A stretch of DNA of 64,000 nucleotides from Bacteriovorax sp. (GTDB taxonomy: Bacteria > Bdellovibrionota > Bacteriovoracia > Bacteriovoracales > Bacteriovoracaceae): the NCBI GenBank assembly GCA_028710485.1, contig JAQTTZ010000002.1, positions 1 to 64,000 on the forward strand. Reading direction: 5' to 3'. The notes under the pieces were generated by a model. That model was not told where the DNA came from. It searched no databases and saw nothing but the letters and a program-made list of their open reading frames with translations. This document shows positions 38,181-48,134 of the stretch, piece by piece. The position numbers and the translations under genes are program-made. Position 1 is the stretch's first letter, and the number at the start of each line of letters is the position of its first letter.

Positions 38181-39100
38181 TTTCCTACCCCTAATTCCCT
38201 TCTCTCTTTGTAAATATGACAAACGCAGGCGCCGTAAAAGAAAAAACACATCAGATAAAAGAGCCAAATCACTCCCATTACAGTGGTATAGAGATCACCA
38301 TAATTTCTCATCAAGCTAGTTCGTACGTAATAAATATAAATCCAAAAAATAGACTTTCCCAAAAAGACTGAAAGTGAGAAGGCCATGGCCGCGACAAAAG
38401 CTTCATGCAATTGAATTTTCCACAAAAAAAGCCAGCGATAGAGCGCCGTAAAATAAACAATAAGGATAGTGATATGGAGGATATTGGAATTCAGCCAATA
38501 GGATTTTTTTAAATTGACCTTCAAGAAAAAATTCATCACTGGTCTTAAAAATTCAAAATTAGCGTAGAAAAAATGCGTTAGTGCATTGGATTGTAAAAAT
38601 TTGATAATATAAATAATAACTGGAGGAAGAATAAAAATTAATCCAAACATTAAGAGGGTCATTCCAATGATCACAAACCCCTTGAGAATTCTCCAAAGAG
38701 AGAGAATGCTCTTATCATCGGTAATGAAAAAAATTCCCATCCATATTGAATTTAAAAATGTGATTGTTGAAACGGCTAAAAACAAAAAGTTTAAAACGGT
38801 AAAATTAGTTCCTGCAAATAAGGGACCTTTGATTAAAGCTTGCAAACGCATCATAAGTTGAGGGGCAATATCGGGGAAAAACTGAGAACCAATCAGGAAT
38901 ATATATTTCTGGGTCTTATCAAGGTTTCCTAAAAAATACCCAATCCCTCTCACCATCAAAAGAGCAAAGGGAACGATTGTAATCAAGGCATAAAAGCTGG
39001 CAGACGAAGCGAGAGTTGTCCCTTTTTTATTATAAAAAAGAATCGCCCCTCTATATAGGTTCATGACACTTTCTTTGAAAAATTTGGGGATTGAATCCAT
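38177..39100 (-). CDS. YihY/BrkB-family inner-membrane protein
   Basis: 'GTTLASSASFYALITIVPFALLMV' and 'YGDLYTTVMGVIWLFYLMCFFFYGACV' motifs. Confidence 0.88.
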   Translation of the reverse strand: MDSIPKFFKESVMNLYRGAILFYNKKGTTLASSASFYALITIVPFALLMVRGIGYFLGNLDKTQKYIFLIGSQFFPDIAPQLMMRLQALIKGPLFAGTNFTVLNFLFLAVSTITFLNSIWMGIFFITDDKSILSLWRILKGFVIIGMTLLMFGLIFILPPVIIYIIKFLQSNALTHFFYANFEFLRPVMNFFLKVNLKKSYWLNSNILHITILIVYFTALYRWLFLWKIQLHEAFVAAMAFSLSVFLGKSIFWIYIYYVRTSLMRNYGDLYTTVMGVIWLFYLMCFFFYGACVCHIYKERRELGVGK

Positions 39101-39137
39101 AGCACTATGCTAACGGAAAGTTTGGAATTAATAAAAC

Positions 39138-41447
39138 TTAAAATTCAAAAAATGAGAGCTGAGGACTTCGAAAGCTTTCAAAGCTTTGTCCAAACAAGGA
39201 AAGGATACTATCGGCAATAGGGGCCAGCTGACGATCGATATAATAGTCGTAATCTATATCGTCATGTGGAAGCTCGATAGGAATGGCCCCTCTTAAAGTC
39301 ATCACATATTGAGGACGTTTTTTTAAAATACCTTTCTTCTCAAATAATATTTTAGCTGCTTTTGCATGAGGTGGAATATTCTTAATATACTCTTCAATTG
39401 GTTTAGTCAGGCGCTTACTTAGAACAAGAGACTGATCAAGTTTTGAATCGATAAGATCTTTCAATGTTTGATTAATGAAAGATTCGAGATTTTCTCCGTA
39501 AAAAACCCTTCGAATCAATTCAAATTGAAAATTTCTGGCCAAAGCACTCCAGTCAGACCTTACATACTCCATTCCGGTCAGAACCATTTCTTCTTTAATG
39601 CCATCGGAAGTTTCCAAAAGTTTCAACCCTGCATATCTTTTTTTAGCGCCTTCTCCTACACCTCTAGTGGATGTGAGAATTAATTTTTTAAAAAATTTAT
39701 CATATTGTATTTCTAATTTAGAGACGACAACAAAATCCTTTTGTAGTTTTTCAAACAAAAAATGATTAACTTTTTTAACCAAGGCAGGTCCTTCCTCGGC
39801 GTAACCTTCAAACGTTTTCAATTGGACAAAGATTGAGTCTGTGTCTCCATAAAGAACTTGAAAACCTAAATCTTCCAGAAAGCTGATAACTGTTTTCAAA
39901 AGCCATTGTCCTGTTCCAGTAATGGCAGCAGGTAAGTCCTCTTGATAAAAACGACATCCACTTGACCCCATCACACCATAAAAACTGTTCATTAATATTT
40001 TAATGGCCTGTGAGAGGTTCGTATTTTTTTCTGCTTTAGCCTTAGCTCTTCGTCCTAATAATTCTGAAATTTTCCCTGGAAGAATATGGTGGTCGCGTGA
40101 AAAAGTAAAATCTTCAGGCGTTTTAAGAGGATTTACTTCACGCTCGGCCCGAGAAAGAGGATCAATTAAAAAGGTTTCAATCAGTGTTGGGTATAGACTT
40201 TTAAAATCCATTACCAAAACATTTTCATGAATTCCAACTTTTGGATTTAAAACAAATCCTCCTTTAGCCTGTCTCAGGTATGAAACATCGGCAACATTGG
40301 GAGCGACATAGCCATATTCATGCAATGGTGGCAAAAAGAAATGATCAAAAGAAGCCGTTGATCCACCTACTCTTTCAAGCAGTAAGCCTGAGATAAGTGA
40401 ACGGCTCAAAAGAAGATCAATCAGTTTTGTTTTTTCAAAAATATCTAAAACCAATTGGGCATCTTTCACATTGTATCGGGCCAGTGCATATTTATCTTCG
40501 CGGAAGCGGCGTTCAATTTCATCCCATTTATCATGCACTTCATCTTCATCAATATCTTTTCCAACGCCCAGAACATCTTTAGCGACATCATTTAATTTAA
40601 AACTTTCATAAGTAAAAAAATTAGTCTTCAAGGCCCATGGCCCATCGATAATCACTCGACCTTCAAGATTCATGGTCCATTCACCTCGGGCATTTTGATA
40701 CATATCCAAAGGTCTATTGCCTCTTCCTAAATAAAGAGGAGATTTAAATTGTTTGGATTTTTTTTCTAAAAAATGAAAATCAAAACCAATGACGTTCCAC
40801 CCAGTAAAAATATCTGGATCGAGACGCTTGGTTGCCTCTTGAAAAGACTCCAGGATTTTTTTTTCTGTGGAGCAAAAAATAACTTCTGCTGTACTGCTTT
40901 CAGGACCTAGCATAAAGACTTTATCTTCGATAAAGTTAGTGGAGCGGAAGGAATAGGCCAGCGAATAAAGTCTTCCATCCTTTCCAGTTTCAATATCAAA
41001 AGACATAATTTTATACTCTGGATAATAATAACCTTTCTCAATCTTGGGATTGTAAAAAGTTAAGATTCCATCAACCATTTGGGACGTGCCTTCTATGTTA
41101 ATTTGTGCATAAAAGCCTTGATCCATCAGGTAGCGCTCAAGTGGTCTAATATCAGCTTCGAAAGTTCGTAGCCCCTGATCTTCAAATTTCTTTTTTAAGG
41201 CCTTTAAGTCCGCTTGATTGCGGCACAATACTTTTTCAACCCAAATTCCATCCAAGCTTTTCATCGAAATTGACTGTTTGCTTTCGACAAAAAAATAATT
41301 TTGAAATTGATTGATAATGACGAGAAAAGAGCCTGCATCTGATTGCCCATAGAGTTTTAAAATCAGACGATCATCGAAATCAAAACTAAGTCCAGATAAA
41401 ATAAATCCTTCGATTTGTTTATGCATATGAGGTAGGATAGCATGCAC
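39138..41447 (-). CDS. polB: DNA polymerase II / family B DNA polymerase
   Basis: 'MSFDIETGKDG' exonuclease I, 'VMDFKSLYPTLIETFLIDP' motif A, 'KILMNSFYGVMG', 'YGDTDSIFV' motif C. Confidence 0.93.
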   Translation of the reverse strand: MHAILPHMHKQIEGFILSGLSFDFDDRLILKLYGQSDAGSFLVIINQFQNYFFVESKQSISMKSLDGIWVEKVLCRNQADLKALKKKFEDQGLRTFEADIRPLERYLMDQGFYAQINIEGTSQMVDGILTFYNPKIEKGYYYPEYKIMSFDIETGKDGRLYSLAYSFRSTNFIEDKVFMLGPESSTAEVIFCSTEKKILESFQEATKRLDPDIFTGWNVIGFDFHFLEKKSKQFKSPLYLGRGNRPLDMYQNARGEWTMNLEGRVIIDGPWALKTNFFTYESFKLNDVAKDVLGVGKDIDEDEVHDKWDEIERRFREDKYALARYNVKDAQLVLDIFEKTKLIDLLLSRSLISGLLLERVGGSTASFDHFFLPPLHEYGYVAPNVADVSYLRQAKGGFVLNPKVGIHENVLVMDFKSLYPTLIETFLIDPLSRAEREVNPLKTPEDFTFSRDHHILPGKISELLGRRAKAKAEKNTNLSQAIKILMNSFYGVMGSSGCRFYQEDLPAAITGTGQWLLKTVISFLEDLGFQVLYGDTDSIFVQLKTFEGYAEEGPALVKKVNHFLFEKLQKDFVVVSKLEIQYDKFFKKLILTSTRGVGEGAKKRYAGLKLLETSDGIKEEMVLTGMEYVRSDWSALARNFQFELIRRVFYGENLESFINQTLKDLIDSKLDQSLVLSKRLTKPIEEYIKNIPPHAKAAKILFEKKGILKKRPQYVMTLRGAIPIELPHDDIDYDYYIDRQLAPIADSILSLFGQSFESFRSPQLSFFEF

Positions 41448-41486
41448 TAATTTCTAATCCAATACCAAAGTCCCAAGGAATGTTGT

Positions 41487-42425
41487 ATGAAAGAAATGTA
41501 TCCTGAAATTGAGCCTTACAGCACTGGCTTTCTCAAAGTCTCTGATCTCCATACCCTATACTTTGAAGAAGTAGGAAACCCAAAAGGAAAACCAGTTGTT
41601 TTTTTACATGGTGGTCCTGGTGGTGGAATTATTCCCAATTACCGCCGTTATTTTAATCCAGAAAAATGGCGAGTCATTCTAATGGATCAAAGAGGTTGTG
41701 GAAAAAGCACTCCTTTTGCTGAATTAAAAGAAAACACGACTTGGGATTTGGTGGCTGACATTGAAGCTCTTCGCGATTACTTATCAATTAATAGATGGGC
41801 AGTCTTTGGCGGCTCGTGGGGATCAACTCTTGCTTTGGCTTATGCAATCAAGCACCCACTTCAATGCACTGAACTTTTCTTGCGTGGAATCTTTTTGTTA
41901 AGAAAAAAAGAAATTGATTGGTTTTATCAGGAAGGGTGTTCAAAAATTTATCCTGACGCCTGGGAAGGATATGTAGCCCCTATTCCGAAAGAAGAGCGCC
42001 ATAATTTTGTTGAGGCCTATCACAAACGTTTAACTTCTGATGATATCAAGACCAGAAAAAAAGCAGCAAAAGCTTGGTCTGTTTGGGAAGGCTCAACTTC
42101 AAAACTTATACCTGACACTGATATCGTTGCTCGTTTTGGTGAAGATGAATTTGCCGATGCATTTGCCCGTATTGAATGTCATTATTTTGTAAATAAAGGA
42201 TTTTTTACTGAAGATAATTTTCTCTTAAATAACGTCGATAAAATCCGCCAGATTCCGACTGTGATTGTTCAAGGCCGTTACGATGTCGTTTGTCCGGCAG
42301 AAAGCGCATGGGATCTTCACCGTGCCTTTCCAGAAGCAGAATTTCACTTAATTGCTGATGCTGGACACTCTCTTTCTGAAAAAGGAATTACTGATGCTTT
42401 GATTAAAGCAACAGACCGTTATTAA
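41487..42425 (+). CDS. pip: Proline iminopeptidase (alpha/beta hydrolase, S33)
   Basis: 'VVFLHGGPGGGIIPNYRRYFNPEKWRVILMDQRGCGKSTP', 'FGGSWGSTLALAYA'. Confidence 0.94.
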   Translation: MKEMYPEIEPYSTGFLKVSDLHTLYFEEVGNPKGKPVVFLHGGPGGGIIPNYRRYFNPEKWRVILMDQRGCGKSTPFAELKENTTWDLVADIEALRDYLSINRWAVFGGSWGSTLALAYAIKHPLQCTELFLRGIFLLRKKEIDWFYQEGCSKIYPDAWEGYVAPIPKEERHNFVEAYHKRLTSDDIKTRKKAAKAWSVWEGSTSKLIPDTDIVARFGEDEFADAFARIECHYFVNKGFFTEDNFLLNNVDKIRQIPTVIVQGRYDVVCPAESAWDLHRAFPEAEFHLIADAGHSLSEKGITDALIKATDRY

Positions 42426-42428
42426 CAT

Positions 42429-42460
42429 TTAAAGGTTCTTTAAAGGTTCTTAAAGGTTCC
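42429..42460 (+). repeat. Three tandem ~10–11-bp direct repeats (TTAAAGGTTC)
   Basis: TTAAAGGTTC T TTAAAGGTTC TTAAAGGTTCC in the intergenic region after pip. Confidence 0.85.
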
Positions 42461-42503
42461 AGGAGACTTTTAGTGCCGAATTTCCAAATAAACGGAGTTG
42501 AAT

Positions 42504-42863
42504 ATGTTTAAAAAATTATCTCATCCAATGATGTATGTGACGAACCTCGATCGGGCCGTAAAATTTTATACCGATAAATTAAATTTCAAAGTTCGTTTTC
42601 ATCATCCTGAAGCGTTTGCTTCTTTGTACAATGAAGAAATGAATTGTCGTCTTGATCTGCATCCAACTGAAGCTGATTCAAAAGATATAGGTTTCGGTCC
42701 AATCATTTATTTTACAACTGAAAATTTAGACCGCGATCTCTCTTTACTTAAAAGCATTGGAGTTAAAACGGGAGAAGCAAAAAGTGAAGGCGGAAGCGCT
42801 CGTTTTGCCACTTTTTGGGATTCAGAAGGAAATGCTCTAGGACTGGAGGAAGAAAGAAAATAA
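42504..42863 (+). CDS. VOC/glyoxalase–bleomycin resistance-like protein
   Basis: 'HPMMYVTNLDRAVKFYTDKLNFKVRFHHPEAFASL...FATFWDSEGNALGLEE'; ATG at 42504 preferred. Confidence 0.88.
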   Translation: MFKKLSHPMMYVTNLDRAVKFYTDKLNFKVRFHHPEAFASLYNEEMNCRLDLHPTEADSKDIGFGPIIYFTTENLDRDLSLLKSIGVKTGEAKSEGGSARFATFWDSEGNALGLEEERK

Positions 42864-42864
42864 T

Positions 42865-43584
42865 TTATTGTCCTAAAAAACGTGTTGGAATTTTTTCTTC
42901 AAGAATATTTCCGCCACTTGCTTTGACAAAAAAAGCATTGGCGGTTGAAACAGAACTTACCGCTTCGACAAATTTTTCATTTTCAAAGTAAACTGCGGCA
43001 CTATCGTCGCATGCATACCCTGGTTTTAAACCTTCAAGGATTAATTTTTGGTAACCAGGTCTTCGATCTTCTTCACCATCGTAATGAGGACAAAAAGATC
43101 CAGAGATTAAATTCATACAAGATAATTTTGTTAGTGATCCCGGAATCGAATCCGTAACTCCTTCTTCAAACCAGCAAAGTCCACCAGCACTTAGTCCACC
43201 AAGCACTACGCCGCTGTTATAAGCTTCAATGATAATTTTATCCAGCCCCCACTCCTTCCATAAAACCATTAGGTTTCTGGTATTACCGCCACCTACATAT
43301 AAAACGTCTTTTGAGAGTATATAATCGCGAAGCGAGCCTACTGGAGCTTTGAATAAAGATAGATGAGTTGGAGTTACTTCATGGTCTTTCATATAATCAT
43401 AAAAACGTTCAATATAGCCTTGGGCATCCCCACTCGCAGTTCCAATGAAACAAACTTCAGGTCTTTTCTTTTTTGCTAGCGAGAAAAAGAAATTATCCAG
43501 CAAAAGATTTCCGGGCTCCATGGAAAAGCCACCGCCTCCCATGGCCAATATTTTTCTAGCAATGCTAGTTGTCATTGAACTCAT
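42865..43584 (-). CDS. Peptidase E-like (S51) protein
   Basis: 'AMGGGGFSMEP', 'YVGGGNTRNLMVLWKEW', 'GLSAGGLCWFEEG' (Ser nucleophile GxSAG). Confidence 0.88.
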   Translation of the reverse strand: MSSMTTSIARKILAMGGGGFSMEPGNLLLDNFFFSLAKKKRPEVCFIGTASGDAQGYIERFYDYMKDHEVTPTHLSLFKAPVGSLRDYILSKDVLYVGGGNTRNLMVLWKEWGLDKIIIEAYNSGVVLGGLSAGGLCWFEEGVTDSIPGSLTKLSCMNLISGSFCPHYDGEEDRRPGYQKLILEGLKPGYACDDSAAVYFENEKFVEAVSSVSTANAFFVKASGGNILEEKIPTRFLGQ

Positions 43585-44438
43585 TATTGAATCTCGTCGA
43601 GTTTAGCCTTACACCACGATTGATCATCTGCACTCAAATTTGAATAAGCTATTTTTATTTTCAGGAGAGCATCGTTATAGTCTGCCTCATTTTTTAGTGC
43701 TTTTGAAGCCTTGGCTAAAGCTTCATAGCCAAAGAAAATTTCAAGAGGTTCATTATTATTCTGAGAATTAATATCGAGGCAATTTTTAGCGTGGAGTAAT
43801 GATTTATTTAAGAGACCTGCTTGCAAATAGGTTTGAGACAAACGGTACTCGGCCCTTTCAACTTCTTTCCAGGTTCCGGCAATTTCCCAATACTTTCTAG
43901 CAGTAGTAGCAGCTAATATCATTAATTCGACTTCCCCCTCATTTCGCTCTTTTTTGTCTTCCTGTGTGCAAGCAATATTATTACCTGCCGTGGCGAGTGC
44001 CTCGTTTGCCGGATCTTCGTTCGTCAATTGGGTACTGATAATTTCAGAGGCCAGCTTTAAGAATTTCTCTGCATTTTTTAATCCACCAAGATTAGCAAGA
44101 GCAGAAGCTGTGCTTGCATAAATTCTAGCTTGATCTGAAGGAGAAAAATTATCGATAGTTGTATTTGGATTATTTCCAAGATTTAAAATGGCCATATAAC
44201 GATTCATTTCTTTTGGATCTTTAATAGTTGCATTGTTTTTTAATTTTCGAAGCAACTCGATCCCCTTCATCCATTCACCCAAATGTTCTCCACAAACATG
44301 AACGATCAAACGAGTTATGGCCGTGACATCATCTTCTGATTCCATCAGATTAAAGTTTTGCTTAAACTCATCGGCTACTTTTCTTGGGTTTGTTGCATGA
44401 ATAGACCAAGCGTCAGCTAAATATTCTTTAAAATTCAT
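43584..44438 (-). CDS. Helical-repeat (TPR-like) hypothetical protein
   Basis: Repeated A/L-rich helices ('ARIYASTASALANLGGLKNAEKFLKLASEI', 'AEYRLSQTYLQAGLLNKSLLHAKNCLDI'). Confidence 0.6.
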   Translation of the reverse strand: MNFKEYLADAWSIHATNPRKVADEFKQNFNLMESEDDVTAITRLIVHVCGEHLGEWMKGIELLRKLKNNATIKDPKEMNRYMAILNLGNNPNTTIDNFSPSDQARIYASTASALANLGGLKNAEKFLKLASEIISTQLTNEDPANEALATAGNNIACTQEDKKERNEGEVELMILAATTARKYWEIAGTWKEVERAEYRLSQTYLQAGLLNKSLLHAKNCLDINSQNNNEPLEIFFGYEALAKASKALKNEADYNDALLKIKIAYSNLSADDQSWCKAKLDEIQ

Positions 44439-44899
44439 TTTAATTCCTTTTCCATAACTAAGTTCGTTGTTTGATAATTAAGAGATTGATAAAGTCCAAT
44501 CGCACGTTGATTGTGACCAAATACATGTAGACCAATATGCTTTAAACCCATGGCCTTCACTTTTTCTTCCAATAATAGCATAGACTTCTTTCCATAGCCC
44601 AATCCGCGCTTTGGCTCTTCAATGATAATGTCCAAAACATAAGCCTTCCGATTATCGGCAGACCCCCTTTCACAGAACCATAAAAAACCTACAAGCTCAT
44701 CACTATCTTTCATTGTGTAAATATATTGATCAATAGATTTCATTCCATCTGGAAGATATCGATTAAAGTCAGCTGTGGCCTTCTCATCTGCTTCTTTTTC
44801 TGTAAGTCCATTTGCTCGCATATTTTCGAGCTTGTACTCACGTACACTTCTTTCTTTCCAAAATTCATACTCCGCTTGTGAGAGTGGATATAATTTCAT
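44435..44899 (-). CDS. GNAT-family acetyltransferase
   Basis: 'AYVLDIIIEEPKRGLGYGKKSMLLLEEKVKAMGLKHIGLHVFGHNQRAIGLYQSLNYQ'. Confidence 0.9.
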   Translation of the reverse strand: MKLYPLSQAEYEFWKERSVREYKLENMRANGLTEKEADEKATADFNRYLPDGMKSIDQYIYTMKDSDELVGFLWFCERGSADNRKAYVLDIIIEEPKRGLGYGKKSMLLLEEKVKAMGLKHIGLHVFGHNQRAIGLYQSLNYQTTNLVMEKELK

Positions 44900-44911
44900 A
44901 CGATTTTTCCT

Positions 44912-45637
44912 TTATTCTTTTTCGACAATTACGCACATAAAAGAAGCCAGCTTTGAAAACTTACCAAAGCTAAAGGGATCCAACGTTCTAAGAGCATCAA
45001 TTGGTTTTAGGTCTTCAACTTTTAAAATTTTAAATCCTGCAGCGATTAAAGGATTAATAACTTCTTCAAACGATCGGTAATAATCAGGCATAATAACCGG
45101 TTCTTCATTAAATCCCTTCCATGATGATTCTACGTACTGAACTCCAAAAGCACATGTTGGTTTATACCAATTCCAAGATCCTAGCGGATGTTGAATCGTA
45201 AAAATAAATCTTCCTTTCGGTTTTAATAGACGATGAACTTCTGACAACGGAGTTGCCCAGTCTTTTATATAATCGATTGCCAGCGAAGAAACAACCAGAT
45301 CGAATTGACTGTTTTGTTCTTCACCAAGCGGCAACGGGAGAGCTCCATCAGCAACAAAAAAAGTCGCATTTTTTGGATTCCTATTTTTTGCAAGCTCGAT
45401 CATTTTTGGACTGACATCAAATCCCACAACTTTGGCGCCTTCATCAATTAAATATTCTGCTAAAATACCTGGGCCACAGCCAACTTCAAATATTTTTAAT
45501 CCGCGAACAACACCAACTGCTTTTCTCATCGCAGGTTGTTCGATATAGGCATTCTGAACTTTGCTTGGTGCTAATCTAGCAAAAGACTCCGCCAATAATT
45601 CATAGGCCTCTAGTGCGATTGGCTTCTTATCACTCAT
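44912..45637 (-). CDS. Class I SAM-dependent methyltransferase (Methyltransf_11-like)
   Basis: 'LKIFEVGCGPGILAEYLIDEGAKVVGFDVSPKMIELAKNR', 'LVVSSLAIDYIKDW'. Confidence 0.9.
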   Translation of the reverse strand: MSDKKPIALEAYELLAESFARLAPSKVQNAYIEQPAMRKAVGVVRGLKIFEVGCGPGILAEYLIDEGAKVVGFDVSPKMIELAKNRNPKNATFFVADGALPLPLGEEQNSQFDLVVSSLAIDYIKDWATPLSEVHRLLKPKGRFIFTIQHPLGSWNWYKPTCAFGVQYVESSWKGFNEEPVIMPDYYRSFEEVINPLIAAGFKILKVEDLKPIDALRTLDPFSFGKFSKLASFMCVIVEKE

Positions 45638-45712
45638 ATAAATCCTTAATAATTTCCATGTGCCCTTATAGCATATTTCACCAATAATCCAAGCTATGCC
45701 AATCGGGAGATC

Positions 45713-46567
45713 TTAACTGATGAACTTAATAATTTCTGCCATATAATTAGGCATTTGGGGGCGTGGATACCACGCTAAACACAAATCTTTCAGGTCTAAA
45801 TACTTTCCAGGCATGAGGTTGGAAAGTTCCTTCTTTTCTATAAGAGGAACAGCTATATCTTCGGCCACCACACTAAAACCGGCGCCGAGACTAATAATTG
45901 ATGCTAAACCATCAGTGTTGTTTACAAAATGCCGCGTTTTCTGGGCCAGTTCATACAGGTTATGCATTTTTAAAAAATCAAAGGTAAACTGATCGTTTTT
46001 ATCAAAATCAATTATCACTTCATTTTTTACGATATCTTTAATTCTCCTCTTCCCCCATTCATAAGGGCCTACTAAAATATATCTCTCTGTTTTAATGATT
46101 TTAGAATCCATTTCGAGCGCTACATTTTCATGGGAAACAATGACAAATTGGGATTCTCCACTTTTCAATTTATGAATCGCGGATTGCAAATCAAGCAAAT
46201 CAAATTGCATTCGTAAAAAAGGATACTTTTTTAGAACGGGAATTAAACTGGGAATTATCCGAGAACGCATTAGGCTCGAAGGTCCACTAATTTGTAAAGC
46301 AACTTCCTGCTCAGAAGATTCAAATCCCAATCTCCCCTCGAGCTCCACAACACTCTGGCAATAGCGCAAAAGTGACTCTCCTTCTGGAGTTAACTGCATT
46401 CCCTTTCGCGAGCGGATAAAAAGAGTTTTATTAAGTTCTCTTTCAAGTGAGCGAATTCTCTGGGTCACACCCGTTTGGGTGAGTCCGATTTTTTTCGCAG
46501 CATCCTGAACCGTTTTGCGGTCTACGACTGCCATAAAAGCTATTAAATTGGGGTGTACTAAACTCAT
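45713..46567 (-). CDS. LysR-family transcriptional regulator
   Basis: N-terminal HTH 'LIAFMAVVDRKTVQDAAKKIGLTQTGVTQRIRSLERELNKTLFIRSRKGMQLTPEGESLL'. Confidence 0.93.
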   Translation of the reverse strand: MSLVHPNLIAFMAVVDRKTVQDAAKKIGLTQTGVTQRIRSLERELNKTLFIRSRKGMQLTPEGESLLRYCQSVVELEGRLGFESSEQEVALQISGPSSLMRSRIIPSLIPVLKKYPFLRMQFDLLDLQSAIHKLKSGESQFVIVSHENVALEMDSKIIKTERYILVGPYEWGKRRIKDIVKNEVIIDFDKNDQFTFDFLKMHNLYELAQKTRHFVNNTDGLASIISLGAGFSVVAEDIAVPLIEKKELSNLMPGKYLDLKDLCLAWYPRPQMPNYMAEIIKFIS

Positions 46568-46568
46568 T

Positions 46569-46601
46569 ATAATTCATATATAAATCATTATTATGAATTA
46601 T
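46569..46601. promoter_or_regulatory. Inverted repeat between divergent lysR and 46652 gene; candidate LysR operator
   Basis: ATAATTCAT-N15-ATGAATTAT, perfect 9-bp arms, immediately upstream of the lysR start codon; contains T-rich/A-rich half-sites expected of a LysR box. Confidence 0.55.
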
Positions 46602-46651
46602 ACAAATACAACCTTTCAGCTTAATTTCACCCTACTTTCAAAGGAGGTTAT

Positions 46652-47341
46652 ATGAAAGTTATTTTTACGTTTTTGGTTCTCGCTTTTACTAGTTTTCAAA
46701 TTATGGCAATTGATGCCACTCATGGAATGGTTATTTTTGGTAAAGATACGCTGTACGCTTATCACTTGCCCATGTTCCATAAAATTCACAACAAACAAAT
46801 GATTTTTGCTTTTGATGTCCCACTGGATATCAAAGCACAAATATCAAAATTTCAAGATACTCAGTACCTAACTTTTGTTCCTGCCCCTTTTGACCTAGAT
46901 AAATTTATCGCTCAGCCATTTGAATTAAAGGGAAATCTTTATAGTGGTCATTTTGAAAAAAATGGAGTGATTGTTTTGGAAGGAATCACCCTTGCTAATC
47001 CAAAAATTATTTACTTAAATCAGATTTCAAAAGGTGTTGATAATAACGAAGAATATAAACTTTTTGGATCAAAGACCGATGCTTACGCCCTGCACCTGAT
47101 AAATGGTAGCACGGCGATTGATCAAATTTTTAAATTAGTTCCGACAGTAGGAAGTGATGCCAGTATTGATTATGTAATTAATTCTAAATCTCTCTTTAAC
47201 TTCAGTCTTTTGGAATTAAATTTTGAATACACAATCTTCTCAATAGCTGAACATTGTCCAAGTCGTTTATGTGGCGGACCTCGCCAGAAGCTCGCAACTT
47301 TTAAAACCGAGTCTCTCTATTTTGAAGATCAAGTCATGTAA
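46652..47341 (+). CDS. Secreted hypothetical protein, divergent from lysR
   Basis: Signal peptide; AAAGGAGG SD upstream of ATG; followed by a clear terminator. Confidence 0.8.
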   Translation: MKVIFTFLVLAFTSFQIMAIDATHGMVIFGKDTLYAYHLPMFHKIHNKQMIFAFDVPLDIKAQISKFQDTQYLTFVPAPFDLDKFIAQPFELKGNLYSGHFEKNGVIVLEGITLANPKIIYLNQISKGVDNNEEYKLFGSKTDAYALHLINGSTAIDQIFKLVPTVGSDASIDYVINSKSLFNFSLLELNFEYTIFSIAEHCPSRLCGGPRQKLATFKTESLYFEDQVM

Positions 47342-47344
47342 TAA

Positions 47345-47374
47345 AAAAGCCACTTTTAAAAGTGGCTTTTTTTT
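47345..47374 (+). terminator. Rho-independent terminator
   Basis: AAAAAGCCACTTTTAAAAGTGGCTTTTTTTT. Confidence 0.9.
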
Positions 47375-47392
47375 GTTTTAAAATTATTTTTC

Positions 47393-48052
47393 CTAAATCT
47401 TCTTAGTTACTAGAAACATTCCATCTCTAATCGGAAGAAGAGTTCCATAAAGAGTCGGCTCACTCGCAATATAATCATTCACCAGGCGAATAAATTCAGT
47501 ATTGCGATCGTGAAGATCACTTCCTGATAATTCGGTTCCTGGAACCACTCTCCCACTCCAGAGAGCATTATCAATCACGATTATTCCGCGAGGAGAAAGC
47601 ATAGGAACCGTCAGCTTCAAATAATCAATATAATTTCTTTTATCTGCATCAATAAATACAAAATCAAAGGGTGCTTTAAGAGTAGGAATAATATCTAAAC
47701 CATTTCCGAGCAGACTTTTGATTTTATGGCCGTGCTGAGACTTGCTCCAAAATTCCTTTGCCAATGCAACAGTGCTTTCATTGATATCTACGGTAAAAAT
47801 CTCTCCATCTTCTGGAATATTTTCTGCCATAGTAAGGGCCGAGTAACCAGTGAATGTCCCTAGCTCCAAAACTCTCTTGGCCGAAATAGAACGAAGAAGA
47901 AAGCCTATAAATGAAGCTTCCATTTTCCCTATCAGCATTTGCGAACCATGGACGTTTGCACGCGTATAGTCTTCTATGCGATCACAGTCGGCCGAGGGTA
48001 AATTACTTTTAGCGATACAATATTCTTCAATTTTTTTGTCTACCATTTGCAT
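47393..48052 (-). CDS. O-methyltransferase (caffeoyl-CoA/COMT-like family 3)
   Basis: 'KRVLELGTFTGYSALTMAENIPEDGEIFTVDINE', 'FDFVFIDADKRNYIDYLKLTVPMLSPRGIIVIDNALWSGRV'. Confidence 0.93.
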   Translation of the reverse strand: MQMVDKKIEEYCIAKSNLPSADCDRIEDYTRANVHGSQMLIGKMEASFIGFLLRSISAKRVLELGTFTGYSALTMAENIPEDGEIFTVDINESTVALAKEFWSKSQHGHKIKSLLGNGLDIIPTLKAPFDFVFIDADKRNYIDYLKLTVPMLSPRGIIVIDNALWSGRVVPGTELSGSDLHDRNTEFIRLVNDYIASEPTLYGTLLPIRDGMFLVTKKI

Positions 48053-48134
48053 ATAAATTTCCTAGGTTAGCAGTGTTTTTCTATCCTCTCAAAGGCCGCT
48101 TAACAATAGCGTAAAAAGAGAGTAAGGTATAGCC

